A stretch of 64,000 nt of DNA from contig CAYRNY010000004.1 in the NCBI GenBank assembly GCA_964425755.1, forward strand, positions 1 through 64,000, read 5' to 3'. Under the pieces are notes generated by a model, which did not search any database, was not told the origin of the DNA, and saw only the letters and a program-made list of their open reading frames with translations. Position 1 is the first letter of the stretch. Each line of letters starts with the position of its first letter. Origin of the DNA: CAYRNY01 sp964425755. Its GTDB lineage: Bacteria > Chloroflexota > Anaerolineae > Aggregatilineales > Aggregatilineaceae. Below are positions 42,367-52,616 of this stretch, in pieces. A program made the position numbers and the translations under genes.

Positions 42367-44076
42367 ATGGCGAAATTAACCGGCGCAGAAATTCTTCTCG
42401 AATGTTTGATCCGTGAAGGTGTCGAGGTGATGTTTGGGTACCCCGGCGGGGCGATCCTGCCCACCTACGACGCGATGACCAAGTACCCCCAGCTCCGCCA
42501 CGTCCTGACGCGGCACGAGCAGGGCGCGTCCCACATGGCGGACGGCTACGCCCGCGCGACCGGGAAGGTCGGCGTGGCGATCGCCACCTCCGGCCCTGCC
42601 GCGACCAACCTCGTGACCGGCATCGCGACGGCGATGATGGACTCCTCGCCGATCGTGTGCATCACCGGGCAGGTGCCAACCGGCGCGATCGGGAGTGATG
42701 CTTTCCAGGAAACCGACGTGACCGGCGTCACGCTGCCGATCACCAAGCATAACTACCTGGTGTATGACGTCGAAGAGTTGGCCTACACCGTCCGCGAGGC
42801 GTTCCACGTTGCGCGCACAGGACGCCCCGGCCCGGTGCTGATCGACCTGCCCAAGGACGTGCAGAACGCGGTGACGGAGTTCGTTTACCCCGAAGGCGAA
42901 ATCGTGCTGCCGGGCTATCACCCGCCGCAGCGCGCCGACCAGACCGATCTCGAAGCGGCCAAGCGCCTGATCGAAGAAGCCGAACGCCCCGTGATCCTGG
43001 CCGGGCACGGCGTGTTGATGTCCGGGGCCACGCGTGAAGTGCTGGAATTTGCCGAGATGACGCAGACGCCGTTCGCGCTGACGCTGCTCGGCAAGGGCGG
43101 CCTGCCGGAAAGTCACCCACTGTCGCTGGGCATGATGGGCATGCACGGCACCGGCTACGCGAACCTGGCGATCCAGAATGCCGACCTGCTGCTGGCCTTC
43201 GGGATGCGCTTCGATGACCGCGTGACCGGCAACCTGAAAACCTACGCGCAAAACGCGAAGAAGATTCACATCGACATTGACGTGTCCGAAATTCACAAAA
43301 ACGTGCGCGTCGACGTGCCGGTCGTGGGCGACCTGAAGACCGTGCTCGGCCAGTTGCTGCCGATGCTCCAGCCGCAGCAACACAAGGCGTGGCTGGCCCA
43401 GATTCGCGACTGGATGGAAGACGCCGACGAGCGCGATATCGTCAACCGCGACGTCAACGACCGCCTGCTGGCCGCGCACGTGATCCACGATATGTGGAAG
43501 GCCACGCAGGGGGATGCGGTCGTCGTGACCGACGTGGGCCAGCACCAGATGTGGGAAGCGCAGTATTACCCGCACGAACGCCCGCACACGCTGATCACCT
43601 CGGGCGGCCTGGGCACGATGGGCTTCGGGTTCCCGGCGGCGCTTGGCGCGGCACTGGGGACCGGCGGCACGAACGTATGGGCGATCGTCGGTGACGGCGG
43701 CTTCCAGATGACGATGGCCGAACTCGGTACGGCGATGCAGGAGCGTGTGCCGGTCAACATCGCGATCATCAACAACGGCTTCCTGGGCATGGTGCGGCAG
43801 TGGCAGCAGTTCTTCTACGAGGAACGCTACAACGCCACGCCGATGCACAACCCGGACTTCGTCAAACTGGCGGAAGCCTACGATATCCCCGCCCGGCGCG
43901 TGACGCAGCGCGCGGACGTGGTCGCCGCCATCGAATGGGCGAACAGCATCACCGACCGGCCCGCGTTGATCGACTTCGTGGTCGAGACGCACGACCTGGT
44001 GTACCCGATGGTGCCGTCCGGCGCGGACCTGCACGCCATGATCCGCCGTCCCATGCCGTCCGAAGACGCGATTTAG
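42367..44076 (+). CDS. ilvB: Acetolactate synthase large subunit
   Basis: This 569-residue thiamine-diphosphate enzyme has the catalytic glutamate in VLTRHEQGASHMADGYAR near residue 45-60, the central FAD/substrate region GMMGMHGTGYANLAIQNADLLLA and the ThDP site IVGDGGFQMTMAELGTAMQE near residue 440, followed by NNGFLGMVRQWQ. It condenses two pyruvates or pyruvate and 2-oxobutyrate. The regulatory subunit gene follows after 35 nt. Confidence 0.95.
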   Translation: MAKLTGAEILLECLIREGVEVMFGYPGGAILPTYDAMTKYPQLRHVLTRHEQGASHMADGYARATGKVGVAIATSGPAATNLVTGIATAMMDSSPIVCITGQVPTGAIGSDAFQETDVTGVTLPITKHNYLVYDVEELAYTVREAFHVARTGRPGPVLIDLPKDVQNAVTEFVYPEGEIVLPGYHPPQRADQTDLEAAKRLIEEAERPVILAGHGVLMSGATREVLEFAEMTQTPFALTLLGKGGLPESHPLSLGMMGMHGTGYANLAIQNADLLLAFGMRFDDRVTGNLKTYAQNAKKIHIDIDVSEIHKNVRVDVPVVGDLKTVLGQLLPMLQPQQHKAWLAQIRDWMEDADERDIVNRDVNDRLLAAHVIHDMWKATQGDAVVVTDVGQHQMWEAQYYPHERPHTLITSGGLGTMGFGFPAALGAALGTGGTNVWAIVGDGGFQMTMAELGTAMQERVPVNIAIINNGFLGMVRQWQQFFYEERYNATPMHNPDFVKLAEAYDIPARRVTQRADVVAAIEWANSITDRPALIDFVVETHDLVYPMVPSGADLHAMIRRPMPSEDAI

Positions 44077-44111
44077 CAACCATGACCTGGATTGAGGAGC
44101 GAGCAAAACCG

Positions 44112-44651
44112 ATGAAACAGACACTTGTGGCGCTGGTGGAAAACAAACCGGGGGTGTTGAACCGGGTCGCCAGCCTGTTCCGGCGGCGCAACTTCAACAT
44201 CGACAGCCTGACCGTAGGGCGCACGGAGAACCCCGCGATCTCGCGCATGACCATCGTTGTCGACGCGGACGCCGACAAGGTGCAGAACCAGCTTTACAAA
44301 CTGGTGAACGTGATCGAGGTCCAGAACGTGACCCAGGTTCCCGACGTCAGCCGCGATCTCGCGCTGATCAAAGTGCGCGTCGACAGCAATTCGCGGGGCG
44401 AGGTGGTCCAACTGTGCGAGATCTTCCGCGCGCGGATCGTGGACGCGACGCCCGAGGCGGTGATCGTCGAGGTCACCGGCGACGAAGACAAGATCAGCAG
44501 CATGGTCGAGCTGTTGCGCCCGGTCGGCATCCTGGAGATGGTGCGTACCGGCGTGGTCACGATGACGCGCGGCGAGCACGTGCTGTCGCCCAACGGCTAC
44601 GAACCCCGTGTCAGCGCGAACGGCAACGGCTACCGGTCGAGCGTGATTTGA
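44112..44651 (+). CDS. ilvN: Acetolactate synthase small (regulatory) subunit
   Basis: This 179-residue regulatory subunit has an N-terminal ACT domain (TLVALVENKPGVLNRVASLFRRRNFNIDSLTVG) that binds valine for feedback control, and a C-terminal ALS_ss_C domain. The frame is open far upstream inside ilvB, but GAGGAG precedes the ATG at 44112 and the ACT domain starts there. The C-terminal tail of about 15 residues (SANGNGYRSSVI) is longer than in most homologues. Confidence 0.93.
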   Translation: MKQTLVALVENKPGVLNRVASLFRRRNFNIDSLTVGRTENPAISRMTIVVDADADKVQNQLYKLVNVIEVQNVTQVPDVSRDLALIKVRVDSNSRGEVVQLCEIFRARIVDATPEAVIVEVTGDEDKISSMVELLRPVGILEMVRTGVVTMTRGEHVLSPNGYEPRVSANGNGYRSSVI

Positions 44652-44654
44652 GAG

Positions 44655-44735
44655 GTGTTGACGGTTGCCAGTGCGCAGTTGCGCCCGTGACGGTCTGCAT
44701 TCAGCGCGCAACGGGCAACTGGCGACTGATTACTT
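44655..44735 (+). repeat. Imperfect inverted repeat before ilvC
   Basis: CAGTTGCGCCCGT near 44673 is mirrored with a 2-nt gap by ACGGGCAACTG near 44710, and the flanking GTTGCCAGT is mirrored by ACTGGCGAC. The result is a long imperfect hairpin in the 157-bp gap between ilvN and ilvC. No U tract follows. Similar CTGGTAACTGATAACTGG runs occur before leuB (51427-51445). Confidence 0.4.
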
Positions 44736-44808
44736 TGTGACACATGGCGGGTTGTTCCATTGCTGAAACAAACGCCATATGACCTGCGAAGCCCTAAAGG
44801 AGACTACT

Positions 44809-45819
44809 GTGGCAAAGCTGTACTACGACAATGATGCTGATCTGAGCTACCTCGAAAACAAGACCGTCGCCGTGATCGGCTACGGCAGCCAGGGGCACGC
44901 GCACGCGCTGAACCTGCGCGACAGCGGCGTCGACGTGATCGTCGGGCTGTACGAGGGCAGCAAGTCCTGGCCCAAAGCTGAAGCAGACGGGCTGACCGTG
45001 AAGACGGTCGCCGACGCCACCGCCGCTGCCGATGTTGTGATGATCCTGCTGCCGGACACGGTGCAGCCGGGCGTCTACACGCAGAGCATCGCCCCCAACC
45101 TGAAACCGGGCGACACGCTGATGTTCGCGCACGGGTTCAACATCCGCTTCGAGCAGATCAAGCCGCCGGATTTTGTCGATGTGAGCATGGTCGCGCCGAA
45201 AGCGCCGGGGCACCGCGTGCGCGAGCTGTACGTCGAGGGGGCGGGCACGCCGGGGCTGGTCGCGGTGGCGCAGGATGCCAGCGGGCACGCCAAAGAGCAG
45301 GCGCTGGCCTATGCCCGCGCGCTCGGCTGCACCCGCGCCGGCGTGATCGAAACCACGTTCGCCGAGGAGACCGAAACCGACCTGTTCGGCGAGCAGGTGG
45401 TGCTGTGCGGCGGCGTGACCGCGCTGGTCAAGGCCGGGTTCGAGACGCTGGTCAAGGCCGGTTACCAGCCGGAGATCGCGTACTTCGAGGTGCTGCACGA
45501 GCTTAAGCTGATCGTGGACCTGATGTACCAGGGCGGCATGAGCTACATGTGGTATTCCGTCTCGGATACCGCCGAGCACGGCGGCTATACCGGCAGCACG
45601 CGCCTGATCACCGAAGAGACGCAGGGCGAGATGAAACAGATGCTTGAGGAGATTCGCAACGGCGAGTACGCGCGCAAGTGGATCGCGGAGAACAAGTCCG
45701 GGCGCGACTGGTTCAACGCGGCGCGCGACAAGGAACGCGGCCTGCTGATCGAGCAGGTCGGCGCGGAACTGCGCGAGATGATGCCGTTCCTGGACGCCAA
45801 ACAGGTCCCCGAGGCGTAA
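44809..45819 (+). CDS. ilvC: Ketol-acid reductoisomerase
   Basis: This 336-residue class I enzyme has the NADPH loop VAVIGYGSQGHAHALNLRDSG near residue 20-40, the metal glutamates of ETDLFGEQVVLCGG near residue 190-205 and the C-terminal helical EVLHELKLIVDLMYQGGM. The start is GTG at 44809 with AAAGGAG 7 nt upstream; an ATG at 44779 would ignore that site. It rearranges and reduces acetolactate. Confidence 0.95.
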   Translation: MAKLYYDNDADLSYLENKTVAVIGYGSQGHAHALNLRDSGVDVIVGLYEGSKSWPKAEADGLTVKTVADATAAADVVMILLPDTVQPGVYTQSIAPNLKPGDTLMFAHGFNIRFEQIKPPDFVDVSMVAPKAPGHRVRELYVEGAGTPGLVAVAQDASGHAKEQALAYARALGCTRAGVIETTFAEETETDLFGEQVVLCGGVTALVKAGFETLVKAGYQPEIAYFEVLHELKLIVDLMYQGGMSYMWYSVSDTAEHGGYTGSTRLITEETQGEMKQMLEEIRNGEYARKWIAENKSGRDWFNAARDKERGLLIEQVGAELREMMPFLDAKQVPEA

Positions 45820-45978
45820 GGTGCCGTGACGATGGGTGAGCGTGTTAAGAAAGGGGGTGGTGTACATGTCCGATGCGGGGCTTAGCGGCCTTGGTGAGGA
45901 TAGCTTGGTTGACCTTAACAAACCCGAATTCGCACGCACCCGGTTCTGTAAATGGAAATGGCAAAGGATAAGCATACA

Positions 45979-47601
45979 ATGGAAGACCCTGGGGTCGTAC
46001 CCAACACCAACCACGTTCGGATTTTTGACACCACTCTGCGCGACGGCGAGCAGTCGCCGGGGGCCAGCCTGACCAGCGCGGAAAAGATCGACATTGCGCG
46101 GCAGTTGGCGCGGCTGAACGTCGATGTGATCGAGGCCGGTTTCCCCGCCGCTTCGCCGGATGACCTGGAAGCCGTGCGGCGCATCGCGCGCGAGGTCGGC
46201 ACCGCCGACGGGCCGATCATCTGCGGGCTGGCGCGCACGACCAAAAGCGACATCGACCAGGCCTGGACCGCCGTCAGCCCGGCGGCCAAACCGCGCATCC
46301 ATACCTTCATCGCCACGTCGGACATTCACATGCAGCACAAGCTGCGCATGACGCACGAACAGGTGCTCGCCCGCACGCGCGAGATGGTCGCCTACGCCCG
46401 CGCGTACTGCGACGATGTCGAGTTCTCGCCGGAAGACGCCTGCCGCTCCGATCCTGATTTCCTGGTCGAGGTGCTGAGCGTAGCGGTCGAAGCCGGCGCG
46501 ACGACGCTGAACATCCCTGACACGGTCGGCTACATCATGCCGCAGGAATACTTCGAACTGATGCAGAAGCTGATCCGCGAGACGGCGGGCGGCGACCGCG
46601 TGATCTGGTCGGTGCACTGCCATGACGATCTGGGCATGGCGACGGCCAACACGCTCGCCGGGTTGCAGGCCGGGGCGCGGCAGGCCGAGGTCACGATCAA
46701 CGGGATCGGTGAGCGCGCGGGTAACACGTCGCTGGAAGAGGTCGTCATGGCGCTGCGCACGCGCTCGCAGGGCTACGGCGGGCTGGACACGCGCATCGAC
46801 TCGACCCAGCTCACGCGGACCAGCCGCATGGTCAGCAACTACACCGGGATGCTGGTGCAGCCGAACAAGGCGATCGTGGGGGCGAACGCCTTCAGCCACG
46901 AGGCGGGCATCCACCAGGACGGCATCCTGAAGCACCAGGCGACCTACGAGATCATGACGCCGGAAACCGTCGGGCTGAGCCAGAGCAATCTCGTGCTGGG
47001 CAAGCACAGCGGGCGGCATGCCTTCCGCGTGCGCCTGCGCGACCTGGGTTACGAGCTGAACGACGAGGAAGTGAACCAGGCGTTCCAGCGCTTCAAGGAA
47101 CTGGCCGACAAGAAGAAGACCGTCACCGACGCGGACATCGAAGCGCTGATCGCCGACGAGTTCTACGGCCCGGAAGAGCTTTTCGTGCTGGAAGGCATCC
47201 AGGTGGCTTGCGGGCAGCCGGGCATGCCCACGGCGACGATCAAGCTGCGCGCGCCGGACGGCACGGTACAGATCGCCGCCGGCATCGGGACCGGCCCGGT
47301 CGACGCGACGTATCGCGCCATCGACCAGATCATCGCGGTCCCGAACACGCTGGTCGAGTACCGCGTCGCGGCGATCACCGAGGGCATCGACGCCCTGGGC
47401 GAGGTGACGGTGCGCATCCGGCGCGACGAAAACGGCAAGCGTTCCTTCGGCGGGCACGGCGCGGATACAGATATCATCGTCGCCAGCGCCAAAGCCTATA
47501 TCGCCGCGCTCAACAAGCTGCTGGCTTATACCGGTTACGCCGACCACGCGCCGGAAGGTGACGCCGCGACGGTTCGTGTCGCTGCCGCCGCCGAAGCGTG
47601 A
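45979..47601 (+). CDS. leuA: 2-isopropylmalate synthase
   Basis: This 540-residue enzyme begins VRIFDTTLRDGEQSPGASLT, with the metal histidines in SVHCHDDLGMATANTLAG near residue 210. A C-terminal allosteric domain (LEGIQVACGQPGMPTATIKL) is typical of leucine-regulated LeuA. ATG codons at 45952 and 45958 precede it, but AAAGGA fits only the ATG at 45979. It commits 2-oxoisovalerate to leucine. Confidence 0.94.
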   Translation: MEDPGVVPNTNHVRIFDTTLRDGEQSPGASLTSAEKIDIARQLARLNVDVIEAGFPAASPDDLEAVRRIAREVGTADGPIICGLARTTKSDIDQAWTAVSPAAKPRIHTFIATSDIHMQHKLRMTHEQVLARTREMVAYARAYCDDVEFSPEDACRSDPDFLVEVLSVAVEAGATTLNIPDTVGYIMPQEYFELMQKLIRETAGGDRVIWSVHCHDDLGMATANTLAGLQAGARQAEVTINGIGERAGNTSLEEVVMALRTRSQGYGGLDTRIDSTQLTRTSRMVSNYTGMLVQPNKAIVGANAFSHEAGIHQDGILKHQATYEIMTPETVGLSQSNLVLGKHSGRHAFRVRLRDLGYELNDEEVNQAFQRFKELADKKKTVTDADIEALIADEFYGPEELFVLEGIQVACGQPGMPTATIKLRAPDGTVQIAAGIGTGPVDATYRAIDQIIAVPNTLVEYRVAAITEGIDALGEVTVRIRRDENGKRSFGGHGADTDIIVASAKAYIAALNKLLAYTGYADHAPEGDAATVRVAAAAEA

Positions 47602-47659
47602 CACGCGCCGACAACTTATCAACCGTACGCGTGACAGCATCATTTGAGGAGTGCACACA

Positions 47660-47830
47660 ATGGCTACGAAAGCAATCCCGAACACCAGCCCGCGTCCGGG
47701 CAATCCGGTCCCCGAACCGCTGTTCGAAGCCTTCCCTGAACCGCGCAGTTGGGCGTTGAACTGGGACGGCGCAGCGCTGCAAGATGTCGCAAAACCAACG
47801 GGACCGCAGCCGAAACACAAACGTTCGTAA
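47660..47830 (+). CDS. 56-residue proline-rich small protein in the leu operon
   Basis: GAGGAG lies 8 nt before the ATG, and the frame ends 33 nt before leuC. The peptide reads MATKAIPNTSPRPGNPVPEP, continues through LFEAFPEPRSWALNWDGAAL and ends in a basic tail PKHKRS. It has ten prolines, two tryptophans and no hydrophobic helix, so it is probably soluble and largely unfolded. I do not recognise it. A good ribosome-binding site and snug position argue that it is translated; a structural or regulatory partner of LeuA or LeuCD would be one possibility. Confidence 0.55.
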   Translation: MATKAIPNTSPRPGNPVPEPLFEAFPEPRSWALNWDGAALQDVAKPTGPQPKHKRS

Positions 47831-47863
47831 AGCTACCGTCCGCACAACACGAGAGAGAACCAC

Positions 47864-49132
47864 ATGGGAAAAACATTAGCCGAGAAAATCATCGCTGCGC
47901 ACACGGACGATCACGACACCGTCTCGGCAGGCGATCTGGTAACGGTAAAAACCGATGTCGTGATGGCGAATGACATCACGGCACCGATAGCGATCGAATC
48001 ATTCAACGCGATGGGGGCCGGCGCGGTCTACAACCAGGAGAACATCATGCTGGTCCCCAGCCACTTCGCGCCGAACAAGGACATCAAGAGCGCCGAACAG
48101 ACGCGCACGCTGACGACCTTCGCCGACGCCCAGGCGCTCACGCATAAGTTCCAGGTGGGGCGCGCCGGGATCGAACACGTCGTTTTGCCGGAGCGCGGAC
48201 TCGTGCTGCCCGGCGACCTGGTCGTCGGCGGCGACAGCCACACCTGCACTTACGGCGCGGTGGGCGCGTTCGCGACCGGCATGGGGTCGACCGATATCGC
48301 GTTCGCGATGGCGACCGGCACCACGTGGCTGAAAGTGCCGGAGACGATGAAGTTCGTCTATCACGGCCAGCGCCAGCGTTGGGTCTACGGCAAGGACATG
48401 ATCCTGCACACCATTGGTGATATCAGCGTTGACGGCGCGCTCTACCGCGCGATGGAGTTCACCGGTCCCGCGATCGCGGACCTGCCGATGGCCGAGCGGC
48501 TGACGATGACCAACATGGTGATCGAGGCGGGCGGCAAGTGCGGCTTCATGCCCTTCGACGACGTGACCGAGGACTACGTCGCGCCGCGCGCCACGCGGCC
48601 ATACACGCCGTTCTACGCCGACGAGGACGCGACCTACTACTCGGTGCACGAGTATGACCTCTCAGACATGGAACCGCAGGTCGCGTGCCCTTACTCGCCG
48701 GACAACGTGCACCCGATCAGCCAGATCAAGCCGGAGAAGGTGGACCAGGTCTTCATCGGGAGCTGCACCAACGGGCGCTTTGAAGACCTCGCCATCGTTG
48801 CCGATATCCTGCAGCAGTCCGGGCGCGAGTTCCACCCGGACGTGCGCGTGATGATCATCCCCGGCTCGCAGGCGGTGTACCTGGAGGCGCTGCGCCAGGG
48901 ATGGACCGAACTGTTCACGCTGGCCGGGGCTGCCGTCAGCGTGAGCACGTGCGGGCCGTGCCTGGGCGGGCATATGGGCGTGCTGGCGGCGGATGAAGTC
49001 TGCGTGAGCACGAGCAACCGTAATTTCCGGGGCCGCATGGGCCACCGTGACGCGCGCGTGTTCCTGGCGAACCCCGCGATCGCAGCCGCGAGCGCGATCA
49101 TGGGCCGCCTGGCGCACCCTGACGAACTGTAG
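47864..49132 (+). CDS. leuC: 3-isopropylmalate dehydratase large subunit
   Basis: This 422-residue aconitase-family protein belongs to the short LeuC type of archaea and many deep-branching bacteria. VGGDSHTCTYGAVGAFATGMGSTD lies near residue 125-145. The cluster cysteines are in GSCTNGRFEDL near residue 300 and STCGPCLGGHMGVL near residue 365. It joins with LeuD to isomerise isopropylmalate. Confidence 0.94.
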   Translation: MGKTLAEKIIAAHTDDHDTVSAGDLVTVKTDVVMANDITAPIAIESFNAMGAGAVYNQENIMLVPSHFAPNKDIKSAEQTRTLTTFADAQALTHKFQVGRAGIEHVVLPERGLVLPGDLVVGGDSHTCTYGAVGAFATGMGSTDIAFAMATGTTWLKVPETMKFVYHGQRQRWVYGKDMILHTIGDISVDGALYRAMEFTGPAIADLPMAERLTMTNMVIEAGGKCGFMPFDDVTEDYVAPRATRPYTPFYADEDATYYSVHEYDLSDMEPQVACPYSPDNVHPISQIKPEKVDQVFIGSCTNGRFEDLAIVADILQQSGREFHPDVRVMIIPGSQAVYLEALRQGWTELFTLAGAAVSVSTCGPCLGGHMGVLAADEVCVSTSNRNFRGRMGHRDARVFLANPAIAAASAIMGRLAHPDEL

Positions 49133-49149
49133 ACGCAGGAGACGACACG

Positions 49150-49656
<507 letters not shown>

Positions 49657-49805
49657 CGGAGCCGGCAGCGTGCCTGCTCCGCACGGGGGCAGGTGCGCGC
49701 CGTCCGGTGGTGTGCCAGTGGCGAGATCATCTGCCCTATCACGGCGATAACCGACGTATCCGTCCGGATCACAACCAGGATTTGAAGCAAGGAAGCGAGA
49801 GACAG

Positions 49806-51386
49806 ATGACCACCGTACACGTTTATGACACCACACTCCGCGATGGCACGCAGGGCGAGAACGTCTCGCTCTCGGTCGACGATAAGCTTAAGGTCACCCA
49901 ATTGCTTGACGACCTGGGGGTCGCTTATATTGAAGGCGGCTGGCCCGGTTCCAACCCCAAAGACGCGACATACTTCGAGCGCGTGCGCGACATGCCGCTC
50001 AAACACGCGAAGGTCGCCGCGTTTGGCATGACCTGCCGCGTCGGCAGCCAGCCGGACGACGACGCCAACATCCGCGCGCTGCTGGACGCCGAAACCAGCG
50101 TGGTCACGGTGGTGGGGAAGACCTCGCTGCTGCACGTGCGCGAGGTGATCCGCACCACGCCGGAAGAGAATCTGCGCCTGATCCGCGAGAGCCTCGCCTA
50201 TCTCAAGGCGCACGGGCGCGAGGTGATCTACGACGCGGAACACTTTTTTGACGGCTACAAGCTGGATGCGGATTACGCGCTCCAGACGCTGCGAGCGGCG
50301 CTCGACGGCGGCGCTGACTTGCTGGTGTTGTGTGATACGAACGGCGGCTCGATGCCCTGGGAAGTCGCGGAGATGACGCGCACCGTCACGGGGACGTTCC
50401 CCGGCGCGACGCTGGGCATCCACACGCACAATGACAGCGAACTGGCTGTGGCGAACACGCTCGCCGCCGTGCAGGAAGGCGCGGTCCACGTCCAGGGCAC
50501 GATGAACGGCTACGGCGAGCGTTGTGGCAACGCGAACCTGTGCTCGGTGATCCCTGATCTTGAGCTGAAAATGGGCAAGACGTGCCTGCCGGAAGGCAAG
50601 CTCGCGCGTCTGACGCACGTCGCGCGTACCGTGTCGGAGATCGCGAACATGGCGCCGGACAACAGCGCGGCTTATGTCGGCAAGAGCGCGTTCGCGCACA
50701 AAGGCGGCATGCACGTGGCCGCGATCCGGCGCAACATCGACAGCTACCAGCACATCGACCCGGCGCTGGTCGGCAACGAAATGCGCGTGCTGGTCTCCGA
50801 CCTGTCAGGCCGTGGGAACATGCTCAGCAAGGCCGAGGAGTACGGCATCGATCTCTCCGCCGAGGGCGCGCGGGACGTGGTCGCACGGATCAAGGAGCTG
50901 GAAAACCAGGGCTTTGTGTTCGAGGGCGCGGAAGCATCCGTCGCCATGCTGATGCAGCGCTATCGCAAAGACTACACCCCGCCGTTTGAGCTGGTTGATT
51001 TCATGGTCGTGGTGGAGCACCGGCAGGGGCGCGGCACGTTCGCCGAGGCGACGGTCAAGCTGCGCGTCGAAGGCGAGGAGCTGCACACCGTCGCGGAAGG
51101 TAACGGCCCGGTTGACGCGCTGGACCGCGCGCTGCGCAAGGCACTGACCCCGGTCTATCCCCAACTGGCGGCGTTTCAGCTCGCGGATTACAAGGTGCGC
51201 ATCCTCGACGGGGCTAACGGCACGGCAGCCACCACGCGCGTGCTAATCGACACGCAGAATGGACACCATCGCTGGAGCACCGTCGGCGCGAGCACGAACA
51301 TCATCCAGGCGAGCTGGCAGGCGCTGGCCGACAGCGTCGAATACGGCCTGACGCACGTCGTCGCGGCTCAACCCGCCGGAGTCTGA
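49806..51386 (+). CDS. cimA: Citramalate synthase
   Basis: This 526-residue paralogue of LeuA has VYDTTLRDGTQGENVSLSVD at the N terminus and YIEGGWPGSNPKD near residue 43, both marks of the CimA group rather than LeuA. GIHTHNDSELAVANTLAAVQ provides the metal histidines and a C-terminal regulatory domain is present. It joins pyruvate and acetyl-CoA to (R)-citramalate, which LeuCD and LeuB convert to 2-oxobutyrate for isoleucine, bypassing threonine deaminase. The open frame extends back to 49707, but the ATG at 49806 is preceded by AAGGAAGCGAG and matches the family start. Confidence 0.9.
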   Translation: MTTVHVYDTTLRDGTQGENVSLSVDDKLKVTQLLDDLGVAYIEGGWPGSNPKDATYFERVRDMPLKHAKVAAFGMTCRVGSQPDDDANIRALLDAETSVVTVVGKTSLLHVREVIRTTPEENLRLIRESLAYLKAHGREVIYDAEHFFDGYKLDADYALQTLRAALDGGADLLVLCDTNGGSMPWEVAEMTRTVTGTFPGATLGIHTHNDSELAVANTLAAVQEGAVHVQGTMNGYGERCGNANLCSVIPDLELKMGKTCLPEGKLARLTHVARTVSEIANMAPDNSAAYVGKSAFAHKGGMHVAAIRRNIDSYQHIDPALVGNEMRVLVSDLSGRGNMLSKAEEYGIDLSAEGARDVVARIKELENQGFVFEGAEASVAMLMQRYRKDYTPPFELVDFMVVVEHRQGRGTFAEATVKLRVEGEELHTVAEGNGPVDALDRALRKALTPVYPQLAAFQLADYKVRILDGANGTAATTRVLIDTQNGHHRWSTVGASTNIIQASWQALADSVEYGLTHVVAAQPAGV

Positions 51387-51478
51387 GGGCCGCACCCGGC
51401 AGGCCCACGCAACGCGGCACGGATAGCTGGTAACTGATAACTGGACACTGTGAACTACACAAACTAAGGACGAGCTGA

Positions 51479-52558
51479 ATGCAAGCAAAAATCGTGACAC
51501 TGCCCGGCGATGGCATCGGCCCGGAAGTCGTAGGCGCTGCCGTCCAGGTGCTGGAAGCGGTCGCGGAACGCTACAGCCACGCGTTTTCGTTTGAAGCGGC
51601 CCCGATCGGCGGCACCGCGATCGACACAACCGGATCGCCGCTGCCGGACGCCACGCTTGCCGCGTGCGCGGGCGCGGATGCCGTGCTGCTTGGCGCGGTG
51701 GGCGGGCCGCAGTGGTCCGATCCCACCGCCGGCGTGCGCCCTGAACAGGGCCTGCTCGCGCTGCGCCAGCACTTCGACCTGTTCGCCAACCTGCGCCCGG
51801 TCAAAGCGTACCCCGCGCTGGCACAGCATGCCCCGCTGCGGGCCGACCTGCTGGAAGGCGTCGATATCCTGTTTGTGCGCGAGCTGACCAGCGGCATCTA
51901 TTTCGGCCCGCGTTCCGAGCAGGGCGACGGCGACCGGGCGCATGACACATTGCTTTACACCACCGAGCAGGTCGCGCGGGTGGCGCGGGTGGCGTTTGAA
52001 GCCGCACGCAAGCGGCGCGGCAAAGTCGCCTCGGTGGACAAGGCCAACGTGCTCGCCGCGATGCGGCTGTGGCGGCGCACCGTCGAAGCGGTGGCGCAGG
52101 ATTACCCCGATGTCGAGCTTGAGCATGTGCTGGTTGACGCCTGCGCGATGCACCTGTTGCGTAACCCGGCGCGCTTCGATGTCGTGCTGGCGGGGAACAT
52201 GTTCGGCGATATCCTCAGCGACGAAGCTTCGGTCCTGGCCGGATCGCTGGGGATGTTGCCCTCGGCTTCGCTCAATGCGGGGGCGTTTGGCGTCTACGAG
52301 CCGATTCACGGCTCCGCGCCCGACATCGCCGGGCAAAGACTCGCCAATCCGACCGGCACGATCCTCAGCGCGGCGATGCTGCTGCGGCACAGCCTGGGTC
52401 TGGACGCCGAAGCGCGGGCGGTCGAGGCGGCGGTTGAGGCGGCGCTGGCATCCGGTGCGCGCACTGCGGATATCGCCGGCCCGGATGAGGAGCCGCTCGG
52501 CACGGACGCTTTCACCGGGCGCGTGCTGGAGCATCTCGCCCACGCAGTGGCGGCCTAG
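51479..52558 (+). CDS. leuB: 3-isopropylmalate dehydrogenase
   Basis: This 359-residue enzyme starts KIVTLPGDGIGPEVVGAA. GAVGGPQWSD lies near residue 77 and RELTSGIYFGPR near residue 138. The metal-binding region is NMFGDILSDEASVLAGSLGMLPSASL near residue 240, and NAD-binding PIHGSAPDIAGQ is near 280. It oxidises isopropylmalate and, in the citramalate route, methylmalate. AAGGA lies 8 nt before its ATG. It is the last gene of the operon. Confidence 0.95.
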   Translation: MQAKIVTLPGDGIGPEVVGAAVQVLEAVAERYSHAFSFEAAPIGGTAIDTTGSPLPDATLAACAGADAVLLGAVGGPQWSDPTAGVRPEQGLLALRQHFDLFANLRPVKAYPALAQHAPLRADLLEGVDILFVRELTSGIYFGPRSEQGDGDRAHDTLLYTTEQVARVARVAFEAARKRRGKVASVDKANVLAAMRLWRRTVEAVAQDYPDVELEHVLVDACAMHLLRNPARFDVVLAGNMFGDILSDEASVLAGSLGMLPSASLNAGAFGVYEPIHGSAPDIAGQRLANPTGTILSAAMLLRHSLGLDAEARAVEAAVEAALASGARTADIAGPDEEPLGTDAFTGRVLEHLAHAVAA

Positions 52559-52591
52559 CGCCGTCACACTTCCCGCCCGGCAACACTCGCA

Positions 52592-52616
52592 GACTCCAGC
52601 CGCCGCGCTGGAGTTT
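52592..52616 (+). terminator. Probable terminator of the ilv-leu operon
   Basis: CTCCAGC (52594-52600) and GCTGGAG (52607-52613), extended by an A-T pair, form a stem around a 6-nt loop followed by TTTCT. It lies about 35 nt after leuB. Confidence 0.65.

Noticed and set aside
42376..47820. Very long minus-strand frames opposite ilvB (582 codons) and ilvC-leuA (1008 codons)
   Set aside because: Same mirror effect; the plus-strand proteins have complete catalytic motifs.
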